Below, piece after piece: positions 45,015 to 52,892 of a stretch of DNA of 60,976 bases. Both the position numbers and the translations under genes were made by a program. This DNA is from Terriglobia bacterium (GTDB lineage: Bacteria > Acidobacteriota > Terriglobia > UBA7540), in contig JAIQEZ010000010.1 in the NCBI GenBank assembly GCA_020073545.1, positions 1 through 60,976 on the forward strand. The letters run 5' to 3'. Under the pieces are notes generated by a model. That model saw nothing but the letters and a program-made list of their open reading frames with translations, was not told where the DNA came from and searched no databases. Position 1 is the first letter of the stretch. Each line of letters begins with the position of its first letter.

Positions 45015-45685
45015 AATGCGCTAATCACCCCCTCAACGATGCTTTCGCTTACTGCGGGCAGTGCGGCCGCTCGATCTGTAACGACTGCAAGCGCGAAGTC
45101 GGCGGAATGGTCTATTGCGAGAGTTGCCTGGCCGCGCGCTTGCGCACTTTCCCGCCACCTTTGGTGGGAGCCGGCCCGAGTCCCGGAGTGGCGCTGGGCC
45201 TGGGATTCATCCCCGGCGTGGGCGCCATTTACAACGGCCAGATCCTCAAGGCCATGGTGCAAGTCCTGATCTTCGGGTCACTCATCGCCTTGGGTGATCG
45301 TGTGCACGGCCCCCTGGATACCATCTTCGGGCTCGGCGCTGCGGCGTTCTACTTCTACATGGTGATCGACTCCTACCAGACCGCCAAGGCCAAGCAACTC
45401 GGCAAGCCCGCGCCGGAGTGGTTCGGCTTGGGCGACATGAAAATGAACGTCCCGATTGGCGCTGCGTTGCTGATCGGCCTCGGCGCTTTGTTCCTGCTCG
45501 ACAATTTCGGCGTACCGGTTTTCAGCCAGATCGGCAAGTTCTGGCCCGTGCTGCTGATCGTGGTGGGGTTCCTGTTGTTGCAGCGTCGGCTCAGTGGGCA
45601 CAAACCCGAGACACCGGTGGGCCCAGCAAATCCTGAGAAGCCTTCGGAAGGGCCGAGCAATATTCCCGGCCCGAGGGGGCTGTAA
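45011..45685 (+). CDS. B-box zinc finger membrane protein with LiaI/LiaF-type segment
   Basis: A 224-residue protein. Residues 3-39 form a B-box-like zinc finger: C3, H6, C15, C18, C23, C26, C36 and C39. Then follow membrane segments rich in glycine (GVALGLGFIPGVGAIYNGQIL and FGLGAAAFYFYMVIDSY) and a C-terminal LIGLGALFLLDNFGVPVF with FWPVLLIVVGFLLL, the DUF5668 or LiaI-LiaF-TM pattern. It starts inside the anti-sigma stop (ATGA). Zinc finger plus LiaF-type helices suggests a membrane sensor that binds protein partners in the cytoplasm. The tail is proline-rich and disordered. Confidence 0.85.
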   Translation: MKCANHPLNDAFAYCGQCGRSICNDCKREVGGMVYCESCLAARLRTFPPPLVGAGPSPGVALGLGFIPGVGAIYNGQILKAMVQVLIFGSLIALGDRVHGPLDTIFGLGAAAFYFYMVIDSYQTAKAKQLGKPAPEWFGLGDMKMNVPIGAALLIGLGALFLLDNFGVPVFSQIGKFWPVLLIVVGFLLLQRRLSGHKPETPVGPANPEKPSEGPSNIPGPRGL

Positions 45686-45692
45686 GCACGGG

Positions 45693-45753
45693 ATTCGGGG
45701 CTCGGGATTGGGGAATCTGGCGAGACCCGAACCCCGAGTTCCGAGTCCCGAAT
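45693..45753. repeat. Inverted repeat hairpin inside the sigma operon
   Basis: ATTCGGGGCTCGG (45693-45705) and CCGAGTCCCGAAT (45741-45753) pair with 12 of 13 matches. The spacer holds further CGGGATTGGGG-type repeats. It lies in the 82-base gap between the B-box gene and the first small protein gene, so it could stabilise or attenuate the transcript between operon halves. Confidence 0.55.
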
Positions 45754-45767
45754 GCGAGAGGAGAGTT

Positions 45768-45989
45768 ATGCACATATTGGGAAATCCTTTCATCATCCCC
45801 CTGGGAGCTTTCGTGATGGTCGTGATCATCGTGGCCATCACCTCCATGACCAGGATGCGCGAGAAGGAATTGAACGCTCATCAACAGCTCCGCCAACAGG
45901 AAATGGAACACGAGCGAAAAATGAAGGAACTGGAAATTGAGAAGGCCAAGCTGGAGCTGGAGAAGACACGCGCGACGAAGAACGGCTGA
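45768..45989 (+). CDS. Small PspB-like membrane/coiled-coil protein, paralogue 1 of 4
   Basis: A 73-residue protein: one N-terminal transmembrane helix (residues 9-26, IPLGAFVMVVIIVAITSM) followed by a charged helix REKELNAHQQLRQQEMEH with ERKMKELEIEKAKLELEK, a likely coiled coil. AGGAG lies just before the ATG. It shares the central pattern R-KE-x4-HQ-x-LR-x2-EMEH-x-[RK]K-[ML]-x-EL-[DE] with three following genes and is closest to the fourth. The topology resembles the phage-shock protein PspB, though sequence identity with PspB is not claimed. Confidence 0.75.
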   Translation: MHILGNPFIIPLGAFVMVVIIVAITSMTRMREKELNAHQQLRQQEMEHERKMKELEIEKAKLELEKTRATKNG

Positions 45990-46046
45990 GCTGAGTGCCC
46001 AGCGCCGCCCGGACCCTGGCCCGGCATGCCGAGGAGGCTGGCGAAT

Positions 46047-46283
46047 ATGAACGGGACTGTCATCAATCCACTGTTGATTCCGATTGTGGGAACGATCGCC
46101 GGCACACTGATGATCGTGGCCATCGTGGGAATCGTTTATTGGTACAAGGCGCGCGAAAAGGAGCTGCAATTCCATCAGGACCTCCGGGTCCGGGAGATGG
46201 AACACCAGCGCAAGCTGAAAGAGCTCGACGTGGAGTTGGAAAAAGCCAAGGCCCGGCAGTCCACGGAGAAAGTGGCAAGCTGA
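46047..46283 (+). CDS. Small PspB-like membrane/coiled-coil protein, paralogue 2 of 4
   Basis: A 78-residue protein: one transmembrane helix (about residues 12-33, VGTIAGTLMIVAIVGIVYWY), then KAREKELQFHQDLRVREMEH and a KLKELDVELEKAKA tail. GGAGG lies nine bases before the ATG at 46047, which fixes the start over an earlier in-frame ATG. It is closest to paralogue 3: both have the WYK/WFK motif at the membrane edge and HQDLR in the coiled coil. Confidence 0.75.
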   Translation: MNGTVINPLLIPIVGTIAGTLMIVAIVGIVYWYKAREKELQFHQDLRVREMEHQRKLKELDVELEKAKARQSTEKVAS

Positions 46284-46365
46284 CAGCATCGGCGCCTGTC
46301 CACGGTGCCCGGAACAGTTGCAGGTGCTGGGTGATTTGAACACCGGAATCCGGTGGAGGTGCGAA

Positions 46366-46578
46366 ATGGTCATACCCGAGGAACTCATACCGATTGCCGG
46401 GATGCTAATGGTGATCGCCATTATCGCCATTGTCTTCTGGTTCAAGTCGCGGGAGAAGGAACTGCAGTATCACCAGGATCTCCGCATTCGGGAAATGGAA
46501 CACCTGAAAAAGATGAAAGAACTGGAAGTCGAGCTGGAAAAAGCCAAGGCCCTTTCCTCCGGGAACCGTGCCGCCTAA
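46366..46578 (+). CDS. Small PspB-like membrane/coiled-coil protein, paralogue 3 of 4
   Basis: A 70-residue protein beginning MVIPEELIPIAGMLMV, one transmembrane helix (about 7-26), then KSREKELQYHQDLRIREMEH and MKELEVELEKAKAL. GGAGGTG lies a few bases before the ATG, giving a strong ribosome site. It is the near twin of paralogue 2. The 82-base gap before it has no gene. Confidence 0.75.
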   Translation: MVIPEELIPIAGMLMVIAIIAIVFWFKSREKELQYHQDLRIREMEHLKKMKELEVELEKAKALSSGNRAA

Positions 46579-46623
46579 GGATCTCTGGGTTCCGGCCGGA
46601 GGGTTAGGAGGAGGTGATTTCGA

Positions 46624-46812
46624 ATGTCGCCCTTTGTCATTCCCCTGGGAGTGTTTGCCATGGTCGTGCTGATAGTGGCCATCACCCAAATCGTGAAGAT
46701 TCGCGACAAGGAAATGGAAGTCCACCAGAAGCTCCGCCTGGAAGAAATGGAACATCAGCGCAAAATGCGGGAACTAGAGCTGGATTTGGAACGTATCAAG
46801 CAAGGGAAGTAA
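46624..46812 (+). CDS. Small PspB-like membrane/coiled-coil protein, paralogue 4 of 4
   Basis: A 62-residue protein starting MSPFVIPLGVFAMVVLIVAI, with IVKIRDKEMEVHQKLRLEEM and EHQRKMRELELDLERIKQGK as the coiled-coil half. GGAGGAGGTGAT precedes the ATG. It is closest to paralogue 1 (shared IPLG-F-MVV-IVAIT helix), so the array reads A-B-B-A in subtype. This pattern suggests an ancestral pair that was duplicated with rearrangement. Confidence 0.75.
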   Translation: MSPFVIPLGVFAMVVLIVAITQIVKIRDKEMEVHQKLRLEEMEHQRKMRELELDLERIKQGK

Positions 46813-46873
46813 GCCAGCTCGCGGAGTGCGGGCTGGGGGCTTCGGCCGGCGCTGGAGCCAGGAGTAAAAGACC

Positions 46874-47086
46874 ATGGGATCAACACCTACATCACCGATC
46901 TACCGCCGAGGCGGGCTGCTGTTTCCCGTCCTCCTCATCGTGCTCGGAGTCATGTTCCTCTTGGACCAGTTCGCACCCGCCTGGGGAATCAGCAGGACCT
47001 GGCCGGTGCTCCTGGTGGTGATTGGCGTTTTGAAACTTTTGGATACGACCCGGCCGCCGCGCCCTCCCGAAGGGCCCCGGATCTGA
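46874..47086 (+). CDS. LiaI/LiaF-like small membrane protein (DUF5668)
   Basis: A 70-residue protein with two hydrophobic segments: GLLFPVLLIVLGVMFLLDQF and WPVLLVVIGVLKLL. The pattern (Y-RGGLLFP-LLI-LGVMFLLDQF, then TWPVLLVVIG) is the LiaI-LiaF-TM/DUF5668 signature seen in LiaI, LiaF and related cell-envelope stress proteins. AGGAG lies nine bases upstream. It is followed by the Toastrack protein, which carries the same membrane module at its N-terminus. Confidence 0.82.
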   Translation: MGSTPTSPIYRRGGLLFPVLLIVLGVMFLLDQFAPAWGISRTWPVLLVVIGVLKLLDTTRPPRPPEGPRI

Positions 47087-47121
47087 CCGCGGTTGCCTCG
47101 CGGTGAGCGCGGGAGGTAAAC

Positions 47122-48765
47122 ATGAGCCTCTACACCTATCGTCGTGGATCAATTTTCTGGGCGCTGGCATTGATCGCCGTGGGCGCCATCTTCCTTTGGC
47201 AGAACTTCAATCCCGCCATTCATCCCTGGCAAATCATCGCCAAGTTCTGGCCCATCCTCATCATCTTCTGGGGACTCTCGAAGCTCATCGATTACCTGCA
47301 GGCGCAAGCCCATCCGGAAACCACCCCGCCCCCGCTCTTTTCCGGCAGCGAAGTGGTTCTGCTCATCCTGATTCTGGCGCTGGGTACGCTGGTTTCCAAA
47401 ATCGTACTGCGCCCCTGGCAGCAGTGGGGATGGCATGTCGACGATGAGGAAATTGCCGGGCTCTTTCTGAATTCCCACACCTATACGCAGACCTTCTCGC
47501 AGCCCGTCAAGGGCGAGCCGCACCTGGTGGTGGATGACCAGCGCGGCGACCTGGAGATTCGTGGCGCCGACCAATCCGCCATCGACGTGGTGGCCAAGAA
47601 AACCATCCGCGCCGAGGACGAGAACGCGGCCAGGAAGATGTCGGACGACCTGAAACTCGAACTCGTGGAGGAAGCGGGGCACTATGTGCTGCGCTCGAAT
47701 CGCCGCTCCCTGGCTGACGACGGCCGCCGCATCACGGTGGACCTGAGCCTGCGCGTCCCCAAAGCCACGAGCAGCGAAGTCACCTCCGAGCGCGGTGACA
47801 TCATTGTGGACGGCTTGCGCGGCGACCAGACGCTGTCCACTCAACACGGCGACGTGCACGCCACCAATGTCGAGGGCTTGTTGAGAATCCACAAGGCCGG
47901 CGGCTTGACGGAGGTCCGCGACGTGAAAGGCAGCGTGGAAGTGGACGGCCGCGGCGACGACGTGGATGTAGCGGGCGTCTCCGGCACCATCACCGTCAAC
48001 GGCGAGTTCAGTGGCGCCGTGCAGTTCCGCAGCGTGGCGCAGACCTTGCGCTACCACTCGTCACGGACCGAAATGACCGCGCAAAAACTCCCCGGGCGCC
48101 TCTACATGGAGGTCGGCTCGCTGGAGTTGAATGGCATCGACGGTCCCTTCGACCTTACGACCCGCCAGAAGGACATCACCGTTAACGACTTCAAACATAG
48201 CGTGCGGATCGCCGACAATAACGGCCAGGTCTCGCTGCGCACCTCCACGCCGCCGACCCACGACATTCAGGTAGACTCGAAAAACGGCGCTATCGAACTG
48301 ATGCTTCCGGCCGGATCGAACTTTCAAATCGAAGCCAGCTCACGCCACGGCGAAGTGGAATGCGACTTCGCGGGCTCGGCTCTGAAAGTGGTGAAGGAAG
48401 GCGAGGCGCCGTCCATTTCCGGCACCTACGGCAAGGGCGGGCCCATGATTCGCCTGAGCACCGACTACGGCGCCATCCGCGTGCTACACGCCGGCCCACG
48501 ATCGCCTGCACCAGCCGCGCCCCCCGCCCCGCCGGCGCCTCCTGAACCCCCTGGCAAGGCCGAGACAACCTGGAACCATCACCACCCGCGGCCCCACACG
48601 CCCGCCGTGTGCGTGCAGCGCGTGGTCTGCGCCACGCCCCGCTGCGGCGTCGTGCGCTTCGTTGAGTTCGTCTGGCGGCTGGAAACGCGGCTGCTCCGCA
48701 CTCTGTTCCATACAAGCCTGCAGAGCGGTTGGGCCCGCCCCCGAGTGATTACGGTGGGTTATTGA
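47122..48765 (+). CDS. LiaF-TM plus Toastrack (DUF4097) envelope-stress protein
   Basis: A 547-residue protein. Residues 1-60 repeat the LiaI-LiaF-TM module (YRRGSIFWALALIAVGAIFLW, then FWPILIIFWGL). A third helix follows at 78-96. From about 120 to 470 there are repeated short beta strands with G-D/N turns (SERGDIIVDGLRGDQTL, TQHGDVHATNVEGLL, SSRHGEVECDFAGSAL), the DUF4097/DUF4098 Toastrack repeat found in LiaF, LiaG and YvlB. A proline-rich linker and a Cys-containing tail close the protein. GGAGG is just before the ATG. It presumably displays the Toastrack domain on one side of the membrane to sense or scaffold the stress complex. Confidence 0.87.
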   Translation: MSLYTYRRGSIFWALALIAVGAIFLWQNFNPAIHPWQIIAKFWPILIIFWGLSKLIDYLQAQAHPETTPPPLFSGSEVVLLILILALGTLVSKIVLRPWQQWGWHVDDEEIAGLFLNSHTYTQTFSQPVKGEPHLVVDDQRGDLEIRGADQSAIDVVAKKTIRAEDENAARKMSDDLKLELVEEAGHYVLRSNRRSLADDGRRITVDLSLRVPKATSSEVTSERGDIIVDGLRGDQTLSTQHGDVHATNVEGLLRIHKAGGLTEVRDVKGSVEVDGRGDDVDVAGVSGTITVNGEFSGAVQFRSVAQTLRYHSSRTEMTAQKLPGRLYMEVGSLELNGIDGPFDLTTRQKDITVNDFKHSVRIADNNGQVSLRTSTPPTHDIQVDSKNGAIELMLPAGSNFQIEASSRHGEVECDFAGSALKVVKEGEAPSISGTYGKGGPMIRLSTDYGAIRVLHAGPRSPAPAAPPAPPAPPEPPGKAETTWNHHHPRPHTPAVCVQRVVCATPRCGVVRFVEFVWRLETRLLRTLFHTSLQSGWARPRVITVGY

Positions 48766-48842
48766 AGCGGCTCCCCGCTGCGCGACAGCATTCTCACCCC
48801 GTCCGCTCCCGTGCTGCGAACTTATTCCCACAGACCACTCGC

Positions 48843-48912
48843 ACCGCAGAAGTGCGGAGGCGCTGAGCTTTGGGAATGAGATCCTTCCTCTGCATCTCGG
48901 CGCCTCTGCGGT
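48843..48912. repeat. Imperfect inverted repeat between convergent operons
   Basis: ACCGCAGA plus AGGCGCTGAG (48843-48865, with seven extra bases between the two parts) is mirrored by CTCGGCGCCTCTGCGGT (48896-48912). A nine-base direct repeat TTCCCACAG flanks the region at 48825-48833 and 48926-48934. Lying between the ends of the convergent sigma operon and aroA, it could form a bidirectional stem, but no T-run is seen. Confidence 0.45.
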
Positions 48913-48965
48913 GAAGGCAGCCCTGTTCCCACAGCTTCTTCGGTTCTGAGCAGAGTGAGTGTGGC

Positions 48966-50264
48966 TCACCCCGCCACGCGTGCGAGCGTAGCAAAGAAAT
49001 CCGGGAAAGAAATCTCTACGCAGGAACTGTCCTTGATGACGGTCGTACCTTCCGCGACCAGCCCGGCAATCGCGAAGGCCATGGCGATGCGGTGATCCGA
49101 GTGCGGATCGATCTCCGCGCCGCGCAACTTCTGCCGGCCGGCCACGCCGAGCCCGTCCGGAAACTCCTCCACCTCGGCGCCCATGCGGCGCAGGTTTTCC
49201 GCCACCGCCGCCAAGCGGTCGCTTTCCTTCACGCGCAGTTCGCTCGCGCCGCGAAACGACAAGCCCTGCTCGGTCTGCGTACCCAGCACGGAAAGCACCG
49301 GCAGCTCGTCGATCAAACCCGGCACCAGCTCTTCCGGAATCTCACCACCCGCGAGCTGGCTCGATTCGACGTGCAGGTCTCCGAGCAGCTCCCCGTTGAG
49401 CATTTCCAGATTCACTACTTTGACGCGCCCGCCCATGGGGACCAGCACGTCGAGGCACGCGCTGCGCGTAGGATTCAGCCCGACATTGTGCAGGACCAGG
49501 TCGGAATTGGGCACGATCAACCCGGCGGCGATAAAAAACGCCGCCGAAGAGATGTCGCCAGGAACATGAAGCTTCTGGCCTTCCAGGCGGGCGCGGCCGC
49601 GCACGGCGATGGTGTGTTGGTGACAGCCGATGTCCGCGCCCATCCGCTCGAGCGCGATTTCCGTGTGGTCACGCGTGGGATGCTTCTCCACCACCTGGGT
49701 TTCGCCCTCGGCGAACAGGCCCGCGAGCAGGATGGCAGATTTCACCTGCGCGCTCGCCACCGGCATCTCGTAGCGAATGGGAGTGAGGTTGCCGCCGGTA
49801 ATTTCCAGCGGTGGGCGGCCGCCCTCGGCGGTCCTGATGCGCGCACCCATCAGGGTGAGAGGATCAGCCACGCGTTTCATGGGGCGTCGCGAGAGGGATG
49901 AATCACCCACCAGCACGGAGCGAAACGGCTGCCCGGCCAGCACGCCCGCGAGCATCCGCATGGTTGAACCGGAATTGCCGGCGTCGAGCGGTCCGGAAGG
50001 CGCGCGCAGGCCCTCCAAACCCCCACCCGCAACCTTCACCACGTTGCCTTGGCGCTCGATCTTGACGCCCAGCGGCTTCAGGCAGTCGAGCGTGGATTGG
50101 CAGTCGACGCTCGAGGAAAAAAAGTGGATTTCGCTCGGTCCCTCGGCGATGGCGGCCAGTATCGCGTAGCGATGGGAAATTGATTTGTCACCCGGAAATT
50201 GCACAGCGCCTTCGAGCTTCTTCGCAGCGCTCAGTTTCTTCGACTTTGATCCAAACAGTCCCAT
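48966..50264 (-). CDS. aroA: 3-phosphoshikimate 1-carboxyvinyltransferase (EPSP synthase)
   Basis: Sixth step of the shikimate pathway, joining shikimate 3-phosphate and phosphoenolpyruvate. It is 432 residues with FPGDKSISHRYAILAAIAEG, LDAGNSGSTMRMLAG, SLSRRPMKRVADPL, the catalytic KESDRLAAVAENL and SDHRIAMAFAIAGL. AAGGA lies seven bases before the ATG. It follows the quinone oxidoreductase gene by 12 bases on the same strand, so the two are probably co-transcribed although functionally unrelated. Confidence 0.96.
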   Translation of the reverse strand: MGLFGSKSKKLSAAKKLEGAVQFPGDKSISHRYAILAAIAEGPSEIHFFSSSVDCQSTLDCLKPLGVKIERQGNVVKVAGGGLEGLRAPSGPLDAGNSGSTMRMLAGVLAGQPFRSVLVGDSSLSRRPMKRVADPLTLMGARIRTAEGGRPPLEITGGNLTPIRYEMPVASAQVKSAILLAGLFAEGETQVVEKHPTRDHTEIALERMGADIGCHQHTIAVRGRARLEGQKLHVPGDISSAAFFIAAGLIVPNSDLVLHNVGLNPTRSACLDVLVPMGGRVKVVNLEMLNGELLGDLHVESSQLAGGEIPEELVPGLIDELPVLSVLGTQTEQGLSFRGASELRVKESDRLAAVAENLRRMGAEVEEFPDGLGVAGRQKLRGAEIDPHSDHRIAMAFAIAGLVAEGTTVIKDSSCVEISFPDFFATLARVAG

Positions 50265-50276
50265 ACTCGAATCCTT

Positions 50277-51251
50277 TTAGCTCACCTTGAGGAGAATCTT
50301 CCCCATCGTCTCGCGCGCTTCCATCTTCCGATGCGCTTCGGCAGCTTGCTCGAGCGGCAGCTTCAAACCAATGTGGATTTTCAACCGCCCGGTCGCGAGC
50401 GAATCAACCACTTGCCAGACGCCACGCGTGGCCATCGCAGGCGCCTGCAGGGTGCTGAAAAGCCAGAACGCACTGACCTTTTGCGATTTCTGCATCAGGG
50501 CGCCGATCACATTCAGCTTTTCCGGCAGCCCGCTGGCTGCGCCGTAGACAATGAGATGTCCGAAGGGTGCGAGCGCGCGCAGGCTTCCCGCAAAAGTCGC
50601 CCGGCCAACGGAATCGAGCACCAGATCGACCCCGCAGCCTCCCGTGAGTTCTTTGACGCGCTCGGCAAAATCAGTCTGAGTATAGAGAATCACCTCGTCC
50701 GCACCGTACTGGCGCGCGAGGTTAGCTTTCTCCTCCGTGGACGTTGTACCCAACACACGCGCGCCGGCTTGCTTGGCCGTCTGGATGAGCTGCAGGCCCA
50801 TGCCGCCCGCCGCGGCATGGACCAGTACCGTCATGCCGGGCCTCACCTGGTCCATGGTGTAAAGCAAGTGGTACGCGGTGAGCGCCTGAACAGGGAATGC
50901 CGCTCCTTCCTCGAAGCCGATCTGGGCGGGCAGCGGAATCAAAGCGTCCGCCGGAACCGTGGTGTACTCTGCATAGCAGCGTTGGCCCATGAACGCCACG
51001 CGCCAGCCGACGAGGCCGGGCTCGGCATCGGCACCCACCTCTTCCACGATTCCGGAGGCCTCCAGACCCGGCGTTTCCGGAAAGCTCGGTGGCGTCACGT
51101 ACGCGCCGCGGCGCATCAGAGTGTCCGCAAAGTTCACCCCCGCCACATGGATGCGCACCAGGACTTCACCGGAGGCGGGCCGCGGCTTCTCGACTTCTTC
51201 CCAGGCCAGAACTTCCGGCCCTCCCGTTACATGATAGCGTATAGCCTTCAT
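50277..51251 (-). CDS. NADPH:quinone oxidoreductase (zinc-free MDR family)
   Basis: A 324-residue medium-chain dehydrogenase/reductase of the QOR type. It has the N-terminal GroES-like fold, VHAAAGGMGLQLIQTAKQAGARVLGTTSTEEK as the Rossmann nucleotide-binding stretch, and no structural zinc cysteines. It probably reduces quinones or enones with NADPH. GGAGG is seven bases before the ATG. It lies between the DUF1080-PHP gene and aroA. Confidence 0.9.
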   Translation of the reverse strand: MKAIRYHVTGGPEVLAWEEVEKPRPASGEVLVRIHVAGVNFADTLMRRGAYVTPPSFPETPGLEASGIVEEVGADAEPGLVGWRVAFMGQRCYAEYTTVPADALIPLPAQIGFEEGAAFPVQALTAYHLLYTMDQVRPGMTVLVHAAAGGMGLQLIQTAKQAGARVLGTTSTEEKANLARQYGADEVILYTQTDFAERVKELTGGCGVDLVLDSVGRATFAGSLRALAPFGHLIVYGAASGLPEKLNVIGALMQKSQKVSAFWLFSTLQAPAMATRGVWQVVDSLATGRLKIHIGLKLPLEQAAEAHRKMEARETMGKILLKVS

Positions 51252-51321
51252 GGTCCTACCTCCGAACGGTTATTGCCTACCAAAATTATGCAACACGGTC
51301 AGACACTCCGCGGCGCGCGCT

Positions 51322-52794
51322 TCATGCCGCTCTCCGCCTCTGCGCGGCTTTGTCCCCGTCCGGCTTGGGAACGAAGATGTCCTGCCACGTGAGCCCGCAT
51401 TCCTTGACCATCGCCACCGCGTACTCCATTCGCCCCAGGTTGCGGTCAGCGTTATTCGTCCCGAAAGAGAATTTCACCCCCGCGTTCTTGGCGCGCTTGA
51501 TAAACGCCGCGCTGGGCAGCCGGTAGCGGTTATTGATCTCGATAGCCACATCGTTCGCCTTGGCGGCGTCGATAACTTTCTGCATGCGCTCGGCGGTCCA
51601 GAGGCGATCATAATCGCGCGCGATGAGATCCGGCAAGAACGTGGGATTAACGCAGATATCGATGGGCTCATGGTCAAGCACGGAGAGCATGCGGCTAACG
51701 TACATTTCCATGAATTGCTCGCTATCCGGGATTTCACCGACCTCCTCGGGAATCCACAGCCGCATGCGCTTGCCGTGATCGTCAGTGAAGGTCATCGCGT
51801 CGGTGAACGCGTAGTCAAACTTGGCGATCGTTTCCCGCGAGAAGAGTTTCACCCACTCGCGGCCTTCACCCTGCATGGCCGCGAAAGCGGGCTGCCCCTT
51901 CATGCTCGCCAGGAATTCTTCCACCCCGGCGTCGTTGGTGATGGGGAATCCCAGCCCGCAGTTCACGGCGATTCCGTACATGATCCCCAGGCGACGGGAT
52001 TCGGCGAGCGCTTCCTCCAGCGTCAGGCCGCCCTTCAGGTGGACGTGGTAATCCACCATAGGAAAGTTCTCTTGATTCATGCGCAGCAGGTCGCGGTAGA
52101 CGTCATCGACAACGGGCCGCTTTTCCGGGGCCATTGCCAAGTCGTCCGGCAGCGGCCTCACCAGGAGGTTGCGGAAATACACTTTCGAGTGCGGATCGTG
52201 GCATTCGAGCGCGAAGGTGCCGCGGTCGAGCACCCCAGCAGGAGAAGCGTCCGACCGGACAGGTGGGTTGGGCTCGACGTAGTCCACGATGAACGTGTCG
52301 TTCAGCCGAACCTCGACCTGCTTGGCGCGCACCAGGACGTGCAATTGGAACCACTCGTCGTCTTTGACCAGCGCCTTGTAGATGTTGCGGAAGCCATAAA
52401 GCGAGCCCGTCCTGCAGCGCTCGCGGTAATCACCTTGGCCCGCGTAGGTACTGTTGATCTGGATCTTGAAGCCTCTCTCTGGCCAGCCATGCGGTTGGAA
52501 ACGCGTGTGGAAATAAATGCCGGAGCACGCTCCCGGCCGAGTCAGCACTTCCGCCTTCAGCTCGAAGTTCTTGAAGCTCGCGTTCCACACCCGGCCCGTG
52601 TAGAACAGGTGCGCGCGCGGTCCCTCGGCCAGGATTTTGCCCTCCTCGACCCGGATGGAGTGGCGGCTCTCGCTGGGTTTCCAGCCGTCCAGCGAGCGGC
52701 CGTTGAAAAGTGGAATCCATTCGCTCTCCCCGCGAAGCGCGGCGGGCAACAAGAGCAAGGAGGCCAGGAGATCACGTCGGGACATCGGCACCAT
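51322..52794 (-). CDS. DUF1080-PHP fusion protein, Tat-like signal
   Basis: A 490-residue exported protein. The N-terminus MSRRDLLASLLLLPAAL resembles a twin-arginine signal. Residues 25-212 form a DUF1080 (3-keto-disaccharide hydrolase type) beta-sandwich: WIPLFNGRSLDGWKP, GIYFHTRFQ, WFQLHVLVRAKQVEVRLND, FRNLLVRPLP. From about 245 to 475 a PHP-type metal-dependent domain begins VDYHVHLKGGLTLEEAL (His250, His252) and ends with the AIEINNRYRLPSAAF and FSFGTNNADRN motifs. AAGGA lies seven bases before the ATG at 52794. Combining a glycan-binding or hydrolase sandwich with a PHP domain is unusual; a secreted carbohydrate-active role is inferred. Confidence 0.85.
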   Translation of the reverse strand: MVPMSRRDLLASLLLLPAALRGESEWIPLFNGRSLDGWKPSESRHSIRVEEGKILAEGPRAHLFYTGRVWNASFKNFELKAEVLTRPGACSGIYFHTRFQPHGWPERGFKIQINSTYAGQGDYRERCRTGSLYGFRNIYKALVKDDEWFQLHVLVRAKQVEVRLNDTFIVDYVEPNPPVRSDASPAGVLDRGTFALECHDPHSKVYFRNLLVRPLPDDLAMAPEKRPVVDDVYRDLLRMNQENFPMVDYHVHLKGGLTLEEALAESRRLGIMYGIAVNCGLGFPITNDAGVEEFLASMKGQPAFAAMQGEGREWVKLFSRETIAKFDYAFTDAMTFTDDHGKRMRLWIPEEVGEIPDSEQFMEMYVSRMLSVLDHEPIDICVNPTFLPDLIARDYDRLWTAERMQKVIDAAKANDVAIEINNRYRLPSAAFIKRAKNAGVKFSFGTNNADRNLGRMEYAVAMVKECGLTWQDIFVPKPDGDKAAQRRRAA

Positions 52795-52892
52795 CGGAAA
52801 GTCCTTTCAGGACTCGCGGGTCGTGGAGAGCCAGTATAAACGCCTCATGGCCTTACGCCAAATGGCGCCGCACGAGGGTCCGCTGGTTACGC

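Noticed and set aside
51250-52839. 529-codon plus-strand frame opposite the DUF1080-PHP gene
   Set aside because: The minus-strand gene has clear DUF1080 and PHP motifs, a signal and a ribosome site, so this is a shadow.
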